DNA of 64,000 nt from an uncultured Dorea sp. (GTDB taxonomy: Bacteria > Bacillota > Clostridia > Lachnospirales > Lachnospiraceae). The position numbers and the translations under genes were made by a program. Positions 7,813-16,163 of this stretch are shown here, in pieces (position 1 is the first letter of the stretch; each line of letters starts with the position of its first letter). The DNA lies in NCBI GenBank assembly GCA_910580235.1, contig CAJTVU010000005.1, positions 62,001 to 126,000 on the forward strand, written 5' to 3'. The notes under the pieces are model-generated. The model did no database searches and was not told the DNA's origin. It worked only from the letters and a program-made list of their open reading frames with translations.

Positions 7813-8826
7813 ATGGATTCTATTCTTAAAAAGGGATTGTTCCTGGTTACGTTAACTGGGACTATTGCAGCATTCCCGAGCGAGGTCCACGCTACGGACA
7901 CAACACAGGCAAACACTATGCCGAGCGTCGGGATTGAACAGGTGCTGAATGACTGTTACTCCTCAGAGAAAGAGATAGAGGTAGAAGATTATTTGGTGCC
8001 TACAGAAAAGGGTGAGTATTTAGATATGGCTTTTGCTGATGTGGACACATTTCTGTATATCAGGAGTGAGCCGACGAAGCAGAGCGAATGGGTCGGGAAA
8101 TTATATCCTGACTACGCGGCCAAGATTACCGGCCCGGTAGGCGAATGGACGCCTATTGAATCCGGGTCGGTATCAGGCTATGTGTGTTCTGACTATATTA
8201 TAATAGGAAATAGTGCAGAACAGAAAGCACAGGAAATTATTACACAAGCAGCGGCGGAGGCTGAAGCAGCAGAGGCTGAAGCAGAAGAGGCCGAAGCAGA
8301 GAGTGAGACAGAGGCAGAGTCTGAGACAGAGACGGAGGCAGAGGGCGACGCTGATACTGAGACAGCAGAGATCCCGGAGGAAGTATTTGCTTATGCTGAA
8401 TCGAGAGAAGAAGAGGAGGAGAGGCTTGCCAGAGAGGCGGAAGAAGCAGCGGCGAGGGCAGCAGAGGAAGCCCGGGCTGCGGCTGGGAGCGGACAGGCAG
8501 TTGTAGATTATGCCTGCCAGTTTATCGGAAACCCGTATGTCTGGGGCGGGACAAGCCTCACTAACGGAGCAGACTGTTCCGGATTCGTACAATCTGTGTT
8601 TGCGAATTTCGGCGTCAGCCTTCCAAGGACTTCCTCGGCTCAGAGAAGCGCAGGCGTAGGCATAAGCTATAGTGAAGCAAGACCTGGAGACCTTATATTA
8701 TATGAAGGACATGTAGGGATCTACATGGGCAACGGACAGATCGTAAACGCCATGAATGAGAGAGATGGCATTGGAATATGTCCTGCCACATATACAAATA
8801 TCGTGGCTGTGAGAAGAGTATTATAG
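7813..8826 (+). CDS. Secreted NlpC/P60 peptidoglycan hydrolase with SH3 domain
   Basis: The 337-residue protein begins with a signal peptide (about 1-27, cut near VHA) and an SH3-like wall-binding domain (about 75-137). A low-complexity Ala/Glu linker (about 138-225) follows, then a C-terminal NlpC/P60 domain. Catalytic Cys255 (GADCSGF) and His300 (EGHVGIY) are visible. Such enzymes cut D-Glu-diaminopimelate stem peptides, usually for cell separation or wall turnover. It has its own promoter, a strong AAGGAGG site and no co-directional partner, so it is probably monocistronic. Confidence 0.93.
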   Translation: MDSILKKGLFLVTLTGTIAAFPSEVHATDTTQANTMPSVGIEQVLNDCYSSEKEIEVEDYLVPTEKGEYLDMAFADVDTFLYIRSEPTKQSEWVGKLYPDYAAKITGPVGEWTPIESGSVSGYVCSDYIIIGNSAEQKAQEIITQAAAEAEAAEAEAEEAEAESETEAESETETEAEGDADTETAEIPEEVFAYAESREEEEERLAREAEEAAARAAEEARAAAGSGQAVVDYACQFIGNPYVWGGTSLTNGADCSGFVQSVFANFGVSLPRTSSAQRSAGVGISYSEARPGDLILYEGHVGIYMGNGQIVNAMNERDGIGICPATYTNIVAVRRVL

Positions 8827-8901
8827 AAGCTTTGCACACTCTATACAAAATAAACAAAAATGTATAAAAATGGTAGAATTTGTAAAAAAATAAGGAACTG
8901 A

Positions 8902-8982
8902 CTTATCCAAGTTATCCACACCAGAATGGACAAAAAAGGTGGAAAAATTGATGTTTTTAAAAAGTTTTCCACATTATCCACA
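8902..8982 (+). other. DnaA-box cluster in a 368-bp gap
   Basis: Two exact DnaA boxes, TTATCCACA, lie at 8912-8920 and 8974-8982 in the same orientation. TTTTCCACA (8965-8973) directly abuts the second, and a weaker TTATCCAAG is at 8903. The surrounding gap (8827-9133) is A+T-rich and has no credible gene. No dnaA or dnaN is adjacent, so it is not a classic origin. Confidence 0.6.
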
Positions 8983-9133
8983 CAAAAAACATAAAATTTG
9001 GGGGATTATTCGGGGGTAATAAAAGAACGGACGTTTTGTATAGTTGTGATAAAAATTATGTTTTGTCGAAAAAAAGTAAGAAAGATGTTGACATTTAAGA
9101 AGTCAAATTTTTAAAATAAATCATTCTTAAATG

Positions 9134-9162
9134 TTTACACAATACAAAAAAGCGGATATAAT
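9134..9162 (+). promoter_or_regulatory. Sigma-A promoter of the DUF1858 gene
   Basis: TTTACA (9134-9139) and TATAAT (9157-9162) are separated by 17 bp, giving a leader of about 27 nt before the AGGAGG site. Confidence 0.75.
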
Positions 9163-9194
9163 AAGGGAACTGAAGAAAAAAGGAGGCGTCACAA

Positions 9195-9422
9195 GTGACA
9201 CAACATGTTTCTAAAGATATGACTTTTGGAGAGATGCTGACGGCATATTATGAGAAGTGCCCGGAGATTGTCAACATCCTCATGGAAGCAGGGATGGGAT
9301 GCATAGGCTGCCCACATTCTCAGATGGAATCTATCGAGGATGGAGCAATGGGGCACGGCATTGACGCAGACTTGCTGGTTGCGAAGTTGAACGCAACGAT
9401 AGATGCAAAATTAAATGCATAG
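9195..9422 (+). CDS. DUF1858 (hybrid-cluster-associated redox disulfide) protein
   Basis: The 75-residue protein shows the DUF1858 pattern. An N-terminal DMTFGEML and NILMEAGMGCIGCPHS with a CxxC pair are typical of small redox-disulfide proteins found near hybrid-cluster proteins in anaerobes. The exact role is unknown; a thiol redox or cluster-related function is inferred. Translation starts at GTG 9195, eight bases after AGGAGG; no ATG fits. It is a single-gene unit between its own promoter and a strong terminator. Confidence 0.88.
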   Translation: MTQHVSKDMTFGEMLTAYYEKCPEIVNILMEAGMGCIGCPHSQMESIEDGAMGHGIDADLLVAKLNATIDAKLNA

Positions 9423-9437
9423 TGAGCGGCAAAAAAA

Positions 9438-9472
9438 GATGCTTTGGCGATAAGCCGAAGCATCCTTTTTTT
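9438..9472 (+). terminator. Rho-independent terminator after the DUF1858 gene
   Basis: An 11-bp stem GATGCTTTGGC / GCCGAAGCATC (one G-T pair) with a GATAA loop is followed by seven Ts. It may also serve the convergent mecA gene, since A-rich sequence precedes the stem. Confidence 0.92.
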
Positions 9473-9484
9473 GCATATTCAGTT

Positions 9485-10222
9485 TTAAATGGAGGCCAGC
9501 TTCTGGACTGCGTCAGGCGTAGCCATGACAGTACAATGCTCCTCCAGGTATGCCAGAGTAGCGCCGCCAGATTTCTCCAGGGTCCCATACTCAGAAAGCA
9601 TATTACAGATACGGCTGAAATCTTGCGCGGTATGATCTGATCGGGTAATCGCCAGAATATATATATCCTCCACAGTGTCCTTGTATAAAGTATTGGAACC
9701 AAAGTACATGCCGTCAAGCAGGCGCGCCGCTTCAAGCACACAGTCCATTGTCGCAAACGAGAACAGGCGCAGGGAAGACTTGTTTTCAGGCTCGGAAGGC
9801 TTCTCAGGCTTTGAGATCTGAGCGTCTATAGCATTGATCTTCTCCTTAACTTTCTCCAGCAGGTTCAGGAGCGTCTCCGCACCTTCGAGCTTATCTATAG
9901 CTTCCTTCTTCCCGGGCTCCGCGTCCGTCCCCGGCGAGGGGGCGAATTTGGAAAAACGGGTATCGAGCTCCTCTGGATCCTCGACTTTAGTAATTATCAG
10001 CACGATAGAATCCGAAGAGGAAGGGATAGCCTCGATCATAAGAGGGATATCTTCTGCCTCAAAGCCGAATTCATAGGCTGCCTGTTGCATCATATCATGG
10101 AAAAGTGATCTTACTTTTTCGGTTCCGTAGGCCAGCTCGCTTAATTGCAGCTCGCGCTCGGCCAGGTCAGCACGCGTCAAAGTACAGCGTATCTGATTGT
10201 CATTGAGCTTTTCAATCTTCAT
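9485..10222 (-). CDS. mecA: Adaptor protein MecA
   Basis: MecA adaptors bring substrates to the ClpC unfoldase. The protein opens with MKIEKLNDNQIRCTLTRADL, a clear MecA N-terminal domain. A charged linker (about 100-140) and the C-terminal ClpC-binding domain (about 150-245, LRLFSFATMDCVLEAARLL) follow. The start at 10222 follows AAAGGAAG; an upstream in-frame ATG at 10252 has no such site. At about 245 residues it is slightly longer than B. subtilis MecA. In Lachnospiraceae the targets are not known. Confidence 0.9.
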   Translation of the reverse strand: MKIEKLNDNQIRCTLTRADLAERELQLSELAYGTEKVRSLFHDMMQQAAYEFGFEAEDIPLMIEAIPSSSDSIVLIITKVEDPEELDTRFSKFAPSPGTDAEPGKKEAIDKLEGAETLLNLLEKVKEKINAIDAQISKPEKPSEPENKSSLRLFSFATMDCVLEAARLLDGMYFGSNTLYKDTVEDIYILAITRSDHTAQDFSRICNMLSEYGTLEKSGGATLAYLEEHCTVMATPDAVQKLASI

Positions 10223-10252
10223 ATTATCACTTCCTTTCACATAGTATAGCAC

Positions 10253-10549
10253 ACAAAATATAGGTTGTAAAAGTAAAATAAGTATAAAATAAAAAAGTGC
10301 TTGCGTTTGAAGGCTCTATCATATATAATGTCCATACTAGAAGATAGTTTTCCCTGATAATAGTTTTTTAGAACAGCAATTTATTTTCTTAAAGATATTC
10401 TAACAGAATCTACCAAATTCCAATTAGAATCATTTATGCTATTTCGGGCATGAATACCAAAACAGTCAGAACGTAGAAAGAACGAAGCTTAAAAGAACAA
10501 AAGAATAATAGTTAACGGCGGTACAGGACTATCTTCTGGAGGATTTATA
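10253..10549. other. A+T-rich gap with distant complementary arms
   Basis: No gene was found in this 297-bp gap. AGAAGATAGT (10339-10348) is perfectly complementary to ACTATCTTCT (10528-10537). The second arm abuts the GGAGG site of the next ORF, so a long-range pairing could affect its translation. This is suggestive only. Confidence 0.35.
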
Positions 10550-10906
10550 ATGGCCGCAGGAGCATATGAAGGGACGAGTATTGTATCACAGGCATTTCCT
10601 TCTGTTTCATTATATGCACAAAAGCGGCGACAGTTATTAGGGCGTGCGCCAGATAAGGAGGGCAACGCTATGAAAGAATACGGGCAGCGCGGGTTTCGGA
10701 CATTATTTATGGAGCTGACAGACTATGAGAAAAAGGGGGTATATATGTTAATAAACGGGATGCCGGCCAGCCCTATGCAGATTGTGCGGGCCCACATTAT
10801 GCGAGAAGACAGCAATTATATGCGGGATTATGTGCTGAATGATAAAGGCGATGTAAAGGAGCTGGGCTTTCACGATGTAAAGGACAAGGCTATAAATAGC
10901 CCATAG
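10550..10906 (+). CDS. Conserved-looking hypothetical protein with two possible starts
   Basis: I do not recognise this 118-residue protein. It is hydrophilic, without a signal peptide or membrane segment. ATG 10550 has GGAGG seven bases upstream. A second in-frame ATG at 10670 has an even better AAGGAGG eight bases upstream, giving a 78-residue form (MKEYGQRGFRTLFMELTDYE...). The first 40 codons look less structured, so the short form may be the true gene or both may be made. It stands alone between mecA (convergent side) and the GH18 gene. Confidence 0.6.
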   Translation: MAAGAYEGTSIVSQAFPSVSLYAQKRRQLLGRAPDKEGNAMKEYGQRGFRTLFMELTDYEKKGVYMLINGMPASPMQIVRAHIMREDSNYMRDYVLNDKGDVKELGFHDVKDKAINSP

Positions 10907-11017
10907 GCAATGATGAAAAAGAAATGACGTAAATACCCCTCATAAAAGAATTTGTCGAAATAAAGGGTGACGGGAGACTTGTGTTTTGATATAATAAGGT
11001 CGAGTAGGAGGTGCAGC

Positions 11018-13111
11018 ATGGAAGACAGAGAAAGAAAGGGCCGCACAGCTTCAGACCGCACGGAAGGTATGAGAAGGCCAAGAAGCCAGAACATGGCAGA
11101 GACAGGCCGTGAGCGCACTGTAAGAAGCGAGCAGGAGCCTGACCGTGAACGCGCTGTGAGAGATGCGGCGTCCGCCCGCCAGCGTGCCGCAAGGAGCAGA
11201 ACAGCGCCTGACCGTGAACGTGCCGCAAGAAGCCAGGCCGCTCCCGAGCGCGAGCGCGCCGCGAGGAGCAGGACGGCAGAGGAACGCCGGCGCGTGCAGA
11301 GGAACACAGGGTCTTCCCAGCTGGGAGACAGAAGGCAGATGTCGAGAAGGCCGCAGTCAAAGCGGAGAAGAAAGAGAAGCCTCGGCATTAAGATCGCGCT
11401 TTTGATTATACTGGTACTGGCAGCCGCAGCAGCGATATTTTTATGGAAGCGCTACAGCCCGTCTAAGGAAGAGGCTGACAGGAACGAATATTATGGGATA
11501 GAAAATGAGAATCAGATGGCTGTCATCGTGGATAATCAGGTCGTAGAGCCTTACGGAATGATTTCAGATGGGAAGGCGTATGTACAGTACGAAGTTATCC
11601 GGGATAACATCAACGACAGGTTTTACTGGGATCCGAATGAGAACATCCTACTGTATACGCTTCCAAACGACACTGTGTCCGTCGGAGTGGGAAGCAAAGA
11701 CTATACCATTTCCAAGGAAAAGGACAGCAAAGACTACGTCATCCTTAAGACAGAGGGAAGCACGGCATACATCGCGCTGGATTTTGTCCAGCAGTATACG
11801 AACATCGAATATGAAGTATATGACAAGCCGAGCCGGGTCATGATCGTCAGCGACTGGGGAGAGACGACGGTCGCCACAGTCAAGAAAGATACGCAGGTCC
11901 GCCGTCTTGCCGGGGTAAAAAGCGAGATACTCACAGAGATAAGCAAAAAAGATGAGATAACTGTCATTGAAGACGAAGGAGACTGGAAGAAGGTCCGCAC
12001 GAAAGACGGCTTCATCGGCTATACGAAGAAGAGCGCGCTTAGGAAGGATCAGAAAAAGACAATATCCAGAGACTTCGAGGAACCGGAATATACGAATATT
12101 ACGAAAGATTATATTATTAATATGGCATGGCATAATGTGACGAACATGGCGGCGAATGATGGAGTCCTTCAGAGGATCGCACAGAGCAGAGGGCTTACGA
12201 CCATCTCGCCGACGTGGTTCCATGTGGCGGATGTAGAAGGCAATATGGAGTCCATTGCGTCTTCTGATTATGTAAATTACGCGCATCAGTCAAATATTGA
12301 AGTATGGGCGGCGATCCGTGATTTTGACGGAGGGATCTCTTCGTATGATGAGACATTCCAACTGCTCAGCCGTACTTCAAGGAGAGAGAACCTGATCAAT
12401 CAGCTTATAGCGGAAGCAGTCCAGGTTGGGCTTGACGGCATTAATGTCGACTTTGAGCTGGTGTCCAATGAATGTGGAGAGCACTATAGCCAGTTTATCC
12501 GCGAGCTGTCCGTGCGCTGCCGGCAGAACGGGATCGTGCTGTCAGTGGACAACTATGTCCCGAAGGGATATAACATGCAGTATAACCGGAGAGAGCAGGG
12601 GATCGTAGCAGATTATGTAATCATTATGGGCTACGATGAACATTACGGCGGCTCTCCTGTGGCCGGCTCTGTATCTTCTTATAATTATGTGAAAGAAGGG
12701 ATCGAGGAGACGCTAAAAGAGGTGCCGGCAGAGAAGATTATAAGCGGAATACCGTTCTTTACAAGGCTTTGGGCGGAGACGCCGAAGACAGAAGAGGAGC
12801 TGGCAGAGCAGCAAGGCTCGGAGGCAGCGGAATACGCCACCAATGTAAGCAGCGAGGCCCTCACTATGTCGGAAGCATCTTACAGGCTTTCCCAGATAGG
12901 AGTTGAGGCGACATGGGATGAGGCGACGCAGCAGAACTTTGCGACGTGGGAGTACGAGGGTACGACGTACAAGATCTGGCTTGAAGACGCGCAGTCAATC
13001 GAACCGAAGCTAAAGCTCATGAAGGACAACGGGCTTGCGGGGACGGCCGCTTGGGCCATAGGACAGGAAGATCCTGAGATATGGCAGCTGATACAACAGT
13101 ACACAAATTAA
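11018..13111 (+). CDS. Membrane-anchored GH18-family protein with SH3 domain
   Basis: The 697-residue protein has a very Arg-rich cytoplasmic N-terminus with repeats of RERAARS type (about 1-120) and one membrane segment (about 122-143). A domain resembling copper-amine-oxidase N-terminal modules and an SH3-like domain (about 262-310) follow. The C-terminal GH18 barrel (about 330-697) carries DGINVDFE, with Asp478 and catalytic Glu480. Related YaaH/YdhD-type proteins act on spore cortex or wall glycans. ATG 11018 follows TAGGAGG; the frame opens earlier at 10967 without support. cwlD lies directly downstream. Confidence 0.88.
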   Translation: MEDRERKGRTASDRTEGMRRPRSQNMAETGRERTVRSEQEPDRERAVRDAASARQRAARSRTAPDRERAARSQAAPERERAARSRTAEERRRVQRNTGSSQLGDRRQMSRRPQSKRRRKRSLGIKIALLIILVLAAAAAIFLWKRYSPSKEEADRNEYYGIENENQMAVIVDNQVVEPYGMISDGKAYVQYEVIRDNINDRFYWDPNENILLYTLPNDTVSVGVGSKDYTISKEKDSKDYVILKTEGSTAYIALDFVQQYTNIEYEVYDKPSRVMIVSDWGETTVATVKKDTQVRRLAGVKSEILTEISKKDEITVIEDEGDWKKVRTKDGFIGYTKKSALRKDQKKTISRDFEEPEYTNITKDYIINMAWHNVTNMAANDGVLQRIAQSRGLTTISPTWFHVADVEGNMESIASSDYVNYAHQSNIEVWAAIRDFDGGISSYDETFQLLSRTSRRENLINQLIAEAVQVGLDGINVDFELVSNECGEHYSQFIRELSVRCRQNGIVLSVDNYVPKGYNMQYNRREQGIVADYVIIMGYDEHYGGSPVAGSVSSYNYVKEGIEETLKEVPAEKIISGIPFFTRLWAETPKTEEELAEQQGSEAAEYATNVSSEALTMSEASYRLSQIGVEATWDEATQQNFATWEYEGTTYKIWLEDAQSIEPKLKLMKDNGLAGTAAWAIGQEDPEIWQLIQQYTN

Positions 13112-13120
13112 AATAAAATG

Positions 13121-13171
13121 CCTCCGGCAGTCATATACTTAACCAGTATAGACTGCGGGAGGTGTTTTTTT
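13121..13171 (+). terminator. Hairpin with T-run overlapping the cwlD start
   Basis: CCTCCGGCAGTC (13121-13132) pairs with GACTGCGGGAGG (13151-13162) with one mismatch. An inner TATACT/AGTATA stem extends it, and a T-run follows to 13171. The 3' arm contains the GGGAGG ribosome site of cwlD and the T-run ends inside its TTG start codon. The element could end the GH18 transcript and also limit cwlD translation. Confidence 0.75.
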
Positions 13172-13856
13172 GCGGAAAAAAGTAGAGCTGGTCGTTATGG
13201 CGCTCCTTCTTGTTGCGCTTCTGTTTGCAGGGAGATATTTAAGCCAGCAGGTGGCGTCTGACAAGGTGGAGAGAAAAAAGAACGTAGTCGTGGTGGACTG
13301 TGGACACGGCGGCGCAGATCCGGGAAAAGTAGGGGCGGGGGACGTGCTGGAGAAAGATCTGAATCTAGAGATCGGGAAGCGGGTGGAGAAAAAATTAAAG
13401 AAAAAGGGCTATGAAGTTGTTATGACGCGGAAAGAAGATAAAGATCTGGCGGAAGGAGGGAGCGGCAACAGAAAGGTACAGGACATGAAGAACAGAGTCG
13501 CGCTTGTGAATAAGTCTAAGCCGGGGATTGCCGTGAGCATCCATCAGAACAGCTATAGCGACGCCTCTGTCCATGGAAGCCAGGTGTTTTACTATTCTCA
13601 TTCGACAGAGGGGAAGGAGGCGGCTGCTATAATGCAGGAGGCGCTTCTTCTGGCAGACCCGGAAAATACGAGAAAAGAGAAGGCGAACGATACATATTAT
13701 TTTCTAAAGCGGACGGAAGTCCCGACGATCATCGTAGAGTGCGGGTTCTTAAGCAATCCTGAGGAAGCGGCGCTCTTATCTGAAAAAGAGTATCAGGAAA
13801 AGATGGCAGAAGCAATCGTATCTGGAATAGAAAAATATTTGGAAAGTCAACGATAG
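13170..13856 (+). CDS. cwlD: N-acetylmuramoyl-L-alanine amidase CwlD
   Basis: The 228-residue amidase_3 protein has an N-terminal membrane/signal segment (about 4-22). Zinc-site motifs are VVVDCGHGGADPGK, the following glutamate in EKDLNLEI, SIHQNSYSD, and the catalytic glutamate in IIVECGFLSN. CwlD removes stem peptides to make muramic-delta-lactam in spore cortex. The start is TTG at 13170, the only codon placed well after GGGAGGTG. The ribosome site is inside the terminator-like hairpin of the preceding gene. The size and domain order match Bacillus/Clostridium CwlD. Confidence 0.9.
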   Translation: MRKKVELVVMALLLVALLFAGRYLSQQVASDKVERKKNVVVVDCGHGGADPGKVGAGDVLEKDLNLEIGKRVEKKLKKKGYEVVMTRKEDKDLAEGGSGNRKVQDMKNRVALVNKSKPGIAVSIHQNSYSDASVHGSQVFYYSHSTEGKEAAAIMQEALLLADPENTRKEKANDTYYFLKRTEVPTIIVECGFLSNPEEAALLSEKEYQEKMAEAIVSGIEKYLESQR

Positions 13857-13865
13857 TGTAGTATA

Positions 13866-14936
13866 ATGGAACGTATGAGAACAATAATAAGACGCATAGA
13901 CAGAAAAAAGCTACAAAATAAGGCTGCGATACAGGCGATAGAAAAGGCCGGGGGGATCCTGAAAGCCGGAGGGCTTGTAGCATTTCCCACAGAGACTGTC
14001 TACGGGCTTGGGGCGGACGCTTTGAATGAAGACGCCGCCAGGAAGATTTATGAGGCGAAAGGCAGGCCGTCAGACAATCCGCTGATCATCCATATTGCGA
14101 ACATAAGAAGCCTTCGGAAGGTGGCGGAAGTCATCCCTGAGGAAGCGAAGAAGATTGCAAAGAAGTACTGGCCGGGGCCTCTTACCATGATCTTCGAGAA
14201 GACGGACATCGTTCCCTACGGAACGACGGGAGGGCTTGAGACAGTGGCGGTCCGTATGCCGAGCGACCCGGTGGCTCTGGAGGTGATCCGCGCAGGAGGA
14301 GGGTTTATCGCCGCGCCGAGCGCGAATACGTCAGGCCGTCCAAGCCCGACTTGTGCCGCTCATGTGGAGGCAGATTTAAGGAGACGGATTGATATGATCA
14401 TAGACGGAGGGCAGGTGGAGATCGGGGTGGAGTCGACCATTCTTGATATGACTATGACGCCGCCGATGATCCTGCGCCCGGGAGCGATCACGCAGGAAAT
14501 GCTCGAAGAGGTGATAGGGGAAGTTGCCGTCGACAGGTCGACCATCAGTGCGGACAGCCGGGAAAGCCCGAGAGCTCCGGGGATGAAATATCGGCACTAT
14601 GCTCCTCGGGCGGACTTAAGCGTTGTCGAGGGGCCGATGGAATTAGCCATTGAGGCCATCAACCGCATGGCGGCAGGCCGGATAGCAGAAGGATATAAGG
14701 TAGGGATTATCGCTACGGATGAGACGGCAGGCAGATATCGCAGCGGAATTATAAAAAGTATAGGGCCCCGTGCAGATGAGATGGCGATTGCCAGCCATCT
14801 GTACGGTATCTTAAGAGAATTTGACGACGAGGGAGCAGATTATATCTTCAGCGAGTCATTTTCTACGTGTGGTATCGGAGGCGCAGTTATGAACCGCCTT
14901 TTGAAGGCTGCGAGCCATCATATAATAGATGTATAA
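13866..14936 (+). CDS. tsaC: L-threonylcarbamoyladenylate synthase (Sua5 type)
   Basis: The enzyme makes threonylcarbamoyl-AMP for t6A37 of ANN-decoding tRNAs. The N-terminal YrdC domain (about 20-215) has LVAFPTETVYGLGADA and the KxR/SxN residues in KGRPSDNPL and APSANTSGRPSPT. The C-terminal Sua5 domain (about 240-356) begins after PGMKYRHYAPRADL. At 356 residues it is the long Sua5 form. It starts 9 bp after cwlD with a weak ribosome site, and ATG 13875 is an alternative start. Confidence 0.95.
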   Translation: MERMRTIIRRIDRKKLQNKAAIQAIEKAGGILKAGGLVAFPTETVYGLGADALNEDAARKIYEAKGRPSDNPLIIHIANIRSLRKVAEVIPEEAKKIAKKYWPGPLTMIFEKTDIVPYGTTGGLETVAVRMPSDPVALEVIRAGGGFIAAPSANTSGRPSPTCAAHVEADLRRRIDMIIDGGQVEIGVESTILDMTMTPPMILRPGAITQEMLEEVIGEVAVDRSTISADSRESPRAPGMKYRHYAPRADLSVVEGPMELAIEAINRMAAGRIAEGYKVGIIATDETAGRYRSGIIKSIGPRADEMAIASHLYGILREFDDEGADYIFSESFSTCGIGGAVMNRLLKAASHHIIDV

Positions 14937-14980
14937 AAAGTGTATAGAACCTCTGGGGAGGATGAAAGGAGAAAATGAAA

Positions 14981-15610
14981 ATGGCAAAAGTACAAGTTAT
15001 GGACCACCCGTTGATCCAGCACAAGATTAATTATATCCGCAGAGAAGACGTGGGCTCTAAAGATTTCCGCACGATCGTCAGTGAGATCGCTTCATTTATG
15101 TGTTACGAAGCTACAAGAGATCTGAAGCTCCAGGACGTGACGATCAAGACGCCGATCTGCGAGATGACAGGGAAGGAGCTGAGCGGGAAGAAGCTGGCGG
15201 TAGTGCCGATATTACGGGCGGGCCTTGGCATGGTGGAAGGAATGCTGAATATGATCCCGGCGGCGAAAGTAGGGCATATCGGCTTGTACCGCGACCCGGA
15301 GACGTATGAGGCAGTAGAATATTTCTGCAAGCTTCCGGCGGACTGTAGCGAGCGTGAAGTGTTCGTGGTCGATCCTATGCTTGCGACGGGCGCGTCCAGC
15401 GTGGCGGCGATCCAGATGCTTAAGGACAAGGGCGTGAAGAATATACGCTTCATGTGTATCATCGCGGCTCCCGAGGGAGTGAAGCGGATGACAGAAGAGC
15501 ACCCAGATGTGGATCTGTATATCGGAGCTCTTGACGAGCGCCTTGACGACCATAAATATATAGTGCCGGGGCTTGGAGATGCGGGAGACCGTATTTTTGG
15601 GACGAAGTAG
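14981..15610 (+). CDS. upp: Uracil phosphoribosyltransferase
   Basis: Upp converts uracil and PRPP to UMP in pyrimidine salvage. The PRPP loop VDPMLATGASS and the C-terminal uracil-binding region VPGLGDAGDRIFGTK are intact. ATG 14981 (MAKVQVMDHP) gives the usual 209 residues and lies nine bases after AAAGGAG. An ATG six bases upstream is too close to that site. It is followed 18 bp later by a deoxycytidylate deaminase gene, making a small pyrimidine operon. Confidence 0.96.
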   Translation: MAKVQVMDHPLIQHKINYIRREDVGSKDFRTIVSEIASFMCYEATRDLKLQDVTIKTPICEMTGKELSGKKLAVVPILRAGLGMVEGMLNMIPAAKVGHIGLYRDPETYEAVEYFCKLPADCSEREVFVVDPMLATGASSVAAIQMLKDKGVKNIRFMCIIAAPEGVKRMTEEHPDVDLYIGALDERLDDHKYIVPGLGDAGDRIFGTK

Positions 15611-15628
15611 GCTGCCTGGAGGAAGGAT

Positions 15629-16117
15629 ATGAGCGATAAAAGAAAAGAGTACATCAGCTGGGACGAGTATTTCATGGGAGTGGCTATGCTGTCGGGAATG
15701 CGCTCGAAAGATCCCAACACACAGGTGGGATGCTGTATTGTAAGCCAGGATAACAAGATCCTGTCTATGGGGTACAATGGGCTGCCGAAAGGATGCTCTG
15801 ACGATGAGTTCCCGTGGGGCAGAGAAGGAGAGGATCCGCTGGAGATGAAGTATGTATACACGGTGCATAGTGAGCTCAATGCGATCCTTAACTACAGAGG
15901 AGGGAGCTTAGAAGGCGCAAAACTGTATGTCTCGCTCTTCCCGTGCAATGAGTGCGCGAAAGCGATCATCCAGAGCGGGATCAAAGAAGTTATTTACGAT
16001 TCTAACAAGTATGACGGTACTCCTTCCGTGCAGGCATCCATGCGGATGTTCGACGCCGCGGGGGTGCGCTATCATCAGTACCATCGCACAGGAAGAAAAA
16101 TAGAGATAGAATTGTAG
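15629..16117 (+). CDS. Deoxycytidylate (dCMP) deaminase
   Basis: The 162-residue zinc deaminase carries HSELNA (zinc histidine and catalytic glutamate) and PCNECAKA (two zinc cysteines). It also has SKDPNTQVGCCIV and GYNGLPKGCSDDEFPW, which mark dCMP deaminases of the ComEB/YorB type rather than tRNA or cytidine deaminases. It supplies dUMP for thymidylate synthesis. GGAGGAAGG precedes the ATG, and it is translationally close to upp. A family B palindrome just after the stop probably terminates the operon. Confidence 0.93.
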   Translation: MSDKRKEYISWDEYFMGVAMLSGMRSKDPNTQVGCCIVSQDNKILSMGYNGLPKGCSDDEFPWGREGEDPLEMKYVYTVHSELNAILNYRGGSLEGAKLYVSLFPCNECAKAIIQSGIKEVIYDSNKYDGTPSVQASMRMFDAAGVRYHQYHRTGRKIEIEL

Positions 16118-16119
16118 TA

Positions 16120-16163
16120 AAATCGGGGACGGGGTAAAATTCATTTTACCCCGTCCCCGATTT
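16120..16163. repeat. Dispersed palindrome, family B, copy 2
   Basis: Perfect 21-bp arms (16120-16140 and 16143-16163) with core GGGGACGGGGTAAAAT flank a 2-nt loop. It lies between convergent genes: three bases after the dCMP deaminase stop and overlapping the last codons of the DUF2508 gene, whose C-terminal GDGVK is read from it. Confidence 0.9.

Noticed and set aside
8827..9133. Chromosomal replication origin
   Set aside because: DnaA boxes are present, but there is no dnaA, dnaN, rpmH or gyrase gene nearby. A full origin needs more boxes and an unwinding element, so it is reported only as a box cluster.
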